Source: a virus. Taken from it: a stretch of 24,096 nt of DNA. Position 1 is the stretch's first letter; each line of letters starts with the position of its first letter. The translations under genes were made by a program, and so were the position numbers. This document shows positions 20,347 through 24,096 of this stretch, in pieces. The stretch is taken from the IMG/VR virus record IMGVR_UViG_3300018080_002687, positions 1 through 24,096 of that record. The stretch is one strand, 5' to 3'. Below the pieces are notes generated by a model, which searched no databases, was not told where the DNA came from, and was given only the letters and a program-made list of their open reading frames with translations.

Positions 20347-20534
20347 ACTGTATTGCTTTAATAGGTGAATTTAGTAAGTATTATTATATGTCACCAATGG
20401 CTGTCAGAAAGATGCCCTGGCTGTTCTTCATAGACTTATTGATATATAAAAATAAATGTATTGAGGAAGAGAATAAAGCACAGCAAGAAAGTTTAAATAA
20501 GATGAAAAAAGGAAGAAAACGTGGGGCAAGTTGA
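19960..20534 (+). CDS. Tail assembly chaperone, frameshifted long (GT-like) product
   Basis: If ribosomes slip one base back at 20277-20283, the first 108 residues of the short product join 83 new ones (KPEHDKRAERRYDKRGRDA, then VVDCIALIGEFSKYYYMSPMAVRKMPWLFFIDLLIYKNK and a basic tail), giving 191 residues. The T-like part has no start codon of its own near its beginning and exactly fills the 174-base gap between the short stop and the tape measure gene, ending 14 bases inside the latter. This is the classic G/GT design of long-tailed phages, where the extension recruits tube protein and is needed at a low ratio. Evidence is the open frame, the slippery run and the hairpin. Confidence 0.8.
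20277..20305 (+). promoter_or_regulatory. Programmed -1 frameshift signal (A-run plus hairpin)
   Basis: Nine A residues (20276-20284) contain A-AAA-AAA (20277-20283) in the correct phase for tandem slippage. Seven bases later GCACG (20291-20295) pairs with CGTGC (20301-20305) around ACAAG, at the usual distance for a stimulatory hairpin. The shifted frame stays open to 20534. Confidence 0.8.
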
Positions 20535-22665
20535 TCAGATAACATTATTGATTAAAGCAGAAGTTGACAGAGCTATTAAAGAAATGAATAGCTTTAATAG
20601 CACGCTTGATAAAACGCAAAAAGAAACTTCAAAAACATCTAAAGTGTTTGGCTCAGCCCGTTCGGTAATGATGGGATTGGCAGCCGCTGCAGGAACTATG
20701 TATGTAGCATATAAAGCTTTAATTGAGCCCGCAAGTAATTTAGAAGAAGCACATAATAAGTTTTCAGTAGTATTCAGGGATAACATAGAACAGGCTGAGG
20801 AATGGGCTAATGTATTAGTTGAATCTTATGCTATGTCTACCAGGGAAGCATATCAATATTTATCAGCTGTACAGGATTTACTTAAGCCGATGGGTATAGC
20901 ACCGCAAATGGCAGCTGAAATGTCAAACGAGGTTGTCAAGCTTGCTGCAGACCTTTCAAGTTTTAACAATGTGCCAACATCTCAGGTAATACAAGATATT
21001 AACAGCGCGCTTGTTGGAAACTTCGAGACAATGAAAAAATATGGTGTTGTATTAAATGAAACAACACTAAGACAAAAAGCAATGGCTATGGGATTATGGG
21101 ATGGAAAAGGAGTTCTTGACGCTGCAACTAAGGCACAGGTAGCTTTTAAATTGTCGCTTGAAGGCTCAGCGGATGCACAGGGTGATATGCTAAGGACTTC
21201 AGATTCATGGGCAAATATACAGAAGAAAATAAGTGCACGTCTTGAAAATATGGGTGCGACATTAGGCAAAGATTTATTGCCAGCCATGAAGCAATTAGGA
21301 AATTTATTTCTAGAAGTCACTGAAGATGGCGGTGTTTTGATGGAAACACTTAAATCTATAATAAAGCTTGTTGGATATACATCATCAGGCATAAATAAAT
21401 TATTTGTAATGTCTGAGCTGAGCAGCGTAAATGCACCGTTAGAAGGCCTACAAAATCGGATTGCAAAAATAGGAGAAGAAACAAAAAAAACAAGAGCAGA
21501 AGCAAATCAGGCTCTGGCAGCATATGGCGGATATGCTGCGGCATTAAAGTCTGGCAATCAAGATGCAGTTTCTGCAGCTGAGCCGTATAGAAAAAAACTT
21601 GAACAACTGAGAAATGAATATGTAAAAACTAATACATATATAGAACAAAAATCATCAAGACAGCAAGAACTATGGAAAAAAGCCGATGTATTACAGGATA
21701 GCGAAATAAACAAAGTTAAGTCACTCACAGAAGCAAGAAGAATAGAAAAGGCACAATTTGAAGCGAATGAAGATGCAAAAACAGAAAAAACATTGTCGGC
21801 ATCACAAATAAGATTACAGGCAAGACAAACTGCAGAGCAAGCATATAAAGATTTTATAAAAGGCTCTCAGGCGCAAACTATCGCAGACCTTGCAGTGCAT
21901 TATGAAACACTGCTTGAAATGGATGGCGTAACTAATGAAATGCGTCTTGAATTATATGCAGCATATCTTGAACAAAAAAAAGAAATGGAAATGCAATCAG
22001 CACAGGATGCAATGCAAGTTATGCAGACAGCCAGCCAGGGTATTCAAACTATATTAAATTTAGAAAACAAAAGACGGAATATAATTTTAGACAAACAATA
22101 TAAAAAAGAGAAAGCTGCAATACTTGCAAATGTAAAAGATGAAGAAGAAAGAAAAAAAGCACTCGAAGCCCTTGATGCAAAGTATGAAGCAAAAAGGACA
22201 GCTTTAAGAAAAGAACAGGCAAAGCAAGAAAAGGCAATGGCTTTAATGAATGCTATAATCAACACGGCCGCAGGGATTACTGCAGCGCTCACAATGCCGC
22301 CGCCTATGAGTTTTATTATGGCAGCGATTACAGGCGCTATGGGTGCAGCACAGATTGGACTTATTGCAGCAACTCCAATTCCAGCTGCAGAAGGTGCGCT
22401 GATCAAAGGAAGTAGAGAAGGAACTTTAATGCAGGCCGGTGAGAATAACGCAACAGAAGCGATAATACCACTTGAAAACGATGAAGCAATGGAAAGACTC
22501 TCACCGATAATGGGCGGCGGTGGAACTGTAATAAATTTAAATATTGATAATTTATATGCGGCTGAAGATGTACCGGAGAAGATGGCAATGGCAATTGATA
22601 AAGCATTACTTGATTTACGACAGAATAATAATAGCGCATTTTCCAGGGCAGTAGAGGGCAGATAA
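20521..22665 (+). CDS. Tape measure protein
   Basis: A 714-residue protein from GTG 20521, with GGAAG at 20511-20515, just after the chaperone. The N-terminal part (MGQVDQITLLIKAEVDRAIKEMNSFNSTLDKTQKE) is typical of tape measures. A first hydrophobic stretch covers about 47-65, then NLEEAHNKFSVVF and a helical TMP core, long coiled coils at about 300-570, a hydrophobic segment at about 573-623, and the C-terminal GTLMQAGENNATEAIIPLEND motif common in TMPs. It sets tail length: at about 0.15 nm per residue, roughly 100 nm. No lysozyme or peptidase domain is seen. Confidence 0.9.
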   Translation: MGQVDQITLLIKAEVDRAIKEMNSFNSTLDKTQKETSKTSKVFGSARSVMMGLAAAAGTMYVAYKALIEPASNLEEAHNKFSVVFRDNIEQAEEWANVLVESYAMSTREAYQYLSAVQDLLKPMGIAPQMAAEMSNEVVKLAADLSSFNNVPTSQVIQDINSALVGNFETMKKYGVVLNETTLRQKAMAMGLWDGKGVLDAATKAQVAFKLSLEGSADAQGDMLRTSDSWANIQKKISARLENMGATLGKDLLPAMKQLGNLFLEVTEDGGVLMETLKSIIKLVGYTSSGINKLFVMSELSSVNAPLEGLQNRIAKIGEETKKTRAEANQALAAYGGYAAALKSGNQDAVSAAEPYRKKLEQLRNEYVKTNTYIEQKSSRQQELWKKADVLQDSEINKVKSLTEARRIEKAQFEANEDAKTEKTLSASQIRLQARQTAEQAYKDFIKGSQAQTIADLAVHYETLLEMDGVTNEMRLELYAAYLEQKKEMEMQSAQDAMQVMQTASQGIQTILNLENKRRNIILDKQYKKEKAAILANVKDEEERKKALEALDAKYEAKRTALRKEQAKQEKAMALMNAIINTAAGITAALTMPPPMSFIMAAITGAMGAAQIGLIAATPIPAAEGALIKGSREGTLMQAGENNATEAIIPLENDEAMERLSPIMGGGGTVINLNIDNLYAAEDVPEKMAMAIDKALLDLRQNNNSAFSRAVEGR

Positions 22666-23450
22666 TGAGTAATATGGAATTTTTATATAATAATCACTTA
22701 AACACTTCCACAATGATATATGTTTCCACTGGAACAAGTACAGCAGATAATCTATTTGATAGGGATAAATCAGAGCAATATATTAGTAGTGGTGATTCAA
22801 ATGATGCGACCACAACAACTATAAGAATAGATTTTTCAGGTTATGTTGATTGTGATAGAATTATATTGCAAAATATAAATTTTAAAAGTTTTAAAATGTA
22901 TTATAATTCTGCCAGTGCTAATCTATTCAGTATTACAAGTGCTGATACTGGAACAAGTGAATGGACACAAAACAGCGCAACAAGTTTATATTTAAAATTA
23001 GAAAGTACTATTTCAGTGACATCTGTATGGTTAGAAGTTACAGCAACAGCCATAGCAGACAGCGAAAAAAGAATAGGCCAACTTATTATTAGTAATCAAT
23101 GGTTCGCATTAGAAAGAAATCCATCTGCAAAAAATTATAAGGCAAAAATTGAGTCTGAAGAATATGCGCATAAAATGAGCGATGGCGGATATGCGCTTTA
23201 TAGAGTAGCTGAAAAATTTACAGCAGATATTAAACTTGATTATGTAAGCCAGGCGGAAAGAGATAACTTATATGATCTTTATAGTTCATGGGAAGATTTT
23301 ATTTTCGTGCCATTTCCAACAGGGACTTCATGGGATAATAGATTGTATCCTGTAAACTGGATTAAAAGTTTTGATTTTGAAGAATATAAAAACAATTATA
23401 AAGACAATGGATATGTCGGAACTGTACGGTTGAGGGAAATTGCAAGTTGA
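22665..23450 (+). CDS. Distal tail-type protein
   Basis: A 261-residue protein after the tape measure, the Dit position. The N-terminal half (residues about 15-140) reads like a carbohydrate-binding jelly-roll of discoidin/F5-8 type (TIRIDFSGYVDCDRIILQNINFKSFKMYYNS, WLEVTATAIADSEKRIGQLIISN). The C-terminal half (about 150-261) with KFTADIKLDYVSQAERDNLYDLYSSWEDFIFVPFPTG, YPVNWIKSF and TVRLREI matches proteins that cap the tail tube. It would join the tube to the tip. Starts by TAATG overlap; its TGA overlaps the TTG of the last gene. The jelly-roll call is by appearance only. Confidence 0.65.
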   Translation: MSNMEFLYNNHLNTSTMIYVSTGTSTADNLFDRDKSEQYISSGDSNDATTTTIRIDFSGYVDCDRIILQNINFKSFKMYYNSASANLFSITSADTGTSEWTQNSATSLYLKLESTISVTSVWLEVTATAIADSEKRIGQLIISNQWFALERNPSAKNYKAKIESEEYAHKMSDGGYALYRVAEKFTADIKLDYVSQAERDNLYDLYSSWEDFIFVPFPTGTSWDNRLYPVNWIKSFDFEEYKNNYKDNGYVGTVRLREIAS

Positions 23451-24096
23451 GTCTAATAAGTGAAATTAAAAAAAATAAAATGGATGTATTCAGGCGTATT
23501 TATATTAAGCGTCGGATGTCAGACGGTGAATATGAGACCGATTGGGTAAGAATAGAAAACGAATATATTAAAAAGTTTGGGCAAATCACATGGTCAGTTG
23601 ATGAAATAATTCCATCATTTTATCGCACTTCTGGAATACAGTTCCAAGTAACAAATAAAGACGGTAGGTTTTCAGGCACAGAAGAAGAACAAAGTATATT
23701 TAGTGATGCGCTCACTGTTTATCGGACACTTGTCAAAGTTGAAGCTGGATATAAGGCAAGCGACGGAACAGAATACCCAACAAATCCATCTTTATTTTTA
23801 GGCTTTATTTCTGAAGATATAACATATACAGAAGATTCATTAGTTAATATCAAGACTAAACATATTAGTTCAGTTTTTGAAGAATTTAGTGCGGATTTAA
23901 TTCCTGGACTTGGTGCAACTCAAAGCGCAAGTGATATTATAACAAAAATAAGAGATTATCTTGACCCGAATAGTATTTCTGTATTTCAAAAATATATTAG
24001 TCTTGGTGCCTGGTATATTCAGACTACTACAAATCAATATAACATGGCAACAAGTACAAGTTTACAAAGTCTTAATTGCTGGCAACTGATGGAGAA
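23447..24096 (+). CDS. Tail tip/baseplate hub-like protein, 3' end cut by the window
   Basis: A frame of at least 216 codons starting at TTG 23447 (TTGA overlap with the Dit-like gene) and open to the window edge. It starts SLISEIKKNKMDVFRRIYIKRR and goes on with YETDWVRIENEYIKKFGQITWSVDEIIPSFYRTSGIQFQVTNKDGRF. A LFLGFISEDITYTEDSLVNIKTKHISSVFEEF segment follows. The 'GxIxWxVDxxxPxxYxxSGxxFxVxNxDGxF' opening looks like proteins of the tail tip after the Dit gene, where the next product would be a tail-associated hub or adhesin. No catalytic motif is visible in this part. Whether it carries a peptidase or receptor-binding domain lies outside the window. Confidence 0.65.
   Translation, partial: MSLISEIKKNKMDVFRRIYIKRRMSDGEYETDWVRIENEYIKKFGQITWSVDEIIPSFYRTSGIQFQVTNKDGRFSGTEEEQSIFSDALTVYRTLVKVEAGYKASDGTEYPTNPSLFLGFISEDITYTEDSLVNIKTKHISSVFEEFSADLIPGLGATQSASDIITKIRDYLDPNSISVFQKYISLGAWYIQTTTNQYNMATSTSLQSLNCWQLME

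Noticed and set aside
20347-20520. Reading the T-like frame as a separate gene or as a pseudogene caused by an indel
   Set aside because: No start near its beginning, and the phase-correct slippery run plus hairpin and the conserved G/GT location explain it better as programmed frameshifting.
21356-22639. Several long minus-strand open frames opposite the tape measure gene
   Set aside because: Mirror frames of a low-complexity Ala/Lys/Glu-rich gene; no ribosome sites, and all well-supported genes are on the plus strand.
1-24096. tRNA genes, CRISPR arrays, insertion sequences, att sites
   Set aside because: No cloverleaf-type segments, regularly spaced repeats, transposase or integrase genes or long direct repeats could be seen by reading; coding is nearly continuous.

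Overview
The window is almost wall-to-wall coding on the + strand, strongly AT-rich, and organised as one long block of short-spaced or overlapping genes. It is part of a tailed bacteriophage or prophage. The head genes are Mu-like: a DUF935-type portal fused to a Mu F domain, a protease/scaffold, a gp36-like protein and a gpG-like morphogenesis protein. The tail looks non-contractile: there is a tube protein, a frameshifted tail-assembly chaperone and a tape measure, and no sheath gene. Strong Shine-Dalgarno sites and frequent TTG/ATA/AGA use fit a low-GC bacterial host, but the sequence does not name it. No integrase, repressor, att site, tRNA or CRISPR array is visible, so lifestyle cannot be judged.

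Layout. (1) 1-2083: an HNH-like gene followed by a chain of tiny overlapping genes, mostly one- or two-span membrane proteins, a coiled-coil protein and two mini zinc-binding proteins. (2) 2080-7956: an accessory carbohydrate cassette. It holds a radical SAM/SPASM enzyme, a cytidylyltransferase fused to a GT2 glycosyltransferase, an extended SDR epimerase/dehydratase, a small unknown, a DAHP/KDO8P-synthase-like enzyme, another unknown, and a zinc-finger methyltransferase with a TPR-like tail. (3) 8058-9567: an inverted repeat, then small and large terminase. (4) 9569-9659: a near-consensus sigma70-type promoter overlapped by a perfect 9+3+9 bp dyad, then a three-codon minigene. (5) 9656-15502: portal-MuF, two beta-rich accessory proteins, protease with a nested scaffold, decoration protein and major capsid, closed by a stem-loop. 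(6) 15565-24096: connector and tail genes. A DUF115/Maf-like putative glycosyltransferase sits between the tail-completion genes and the tail tube gene. The tail chaperone has a -1 frameshift signal (A9 slippery run plus hairpin).

The most interesting idea is that the cassette and the Maf-like protein form one phage-encoded glycosylation system. A DAHP/KDO8P-synthase-like enzyme would make a 3-deoxy-ulosonic acid, and the cytidylyltransferase domain would activate it as a CMP-sugar. The SDR, methyltransferase and radical SAM enzymes would tailor sugars, and the GT2 and Maf-like proteins would transfer them. Because the Maf-like gene is embedded among late tail genes, virion proteins are plausible acceptors. 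The enzyme families are read from motifs; the joint pathway and its target are inference.
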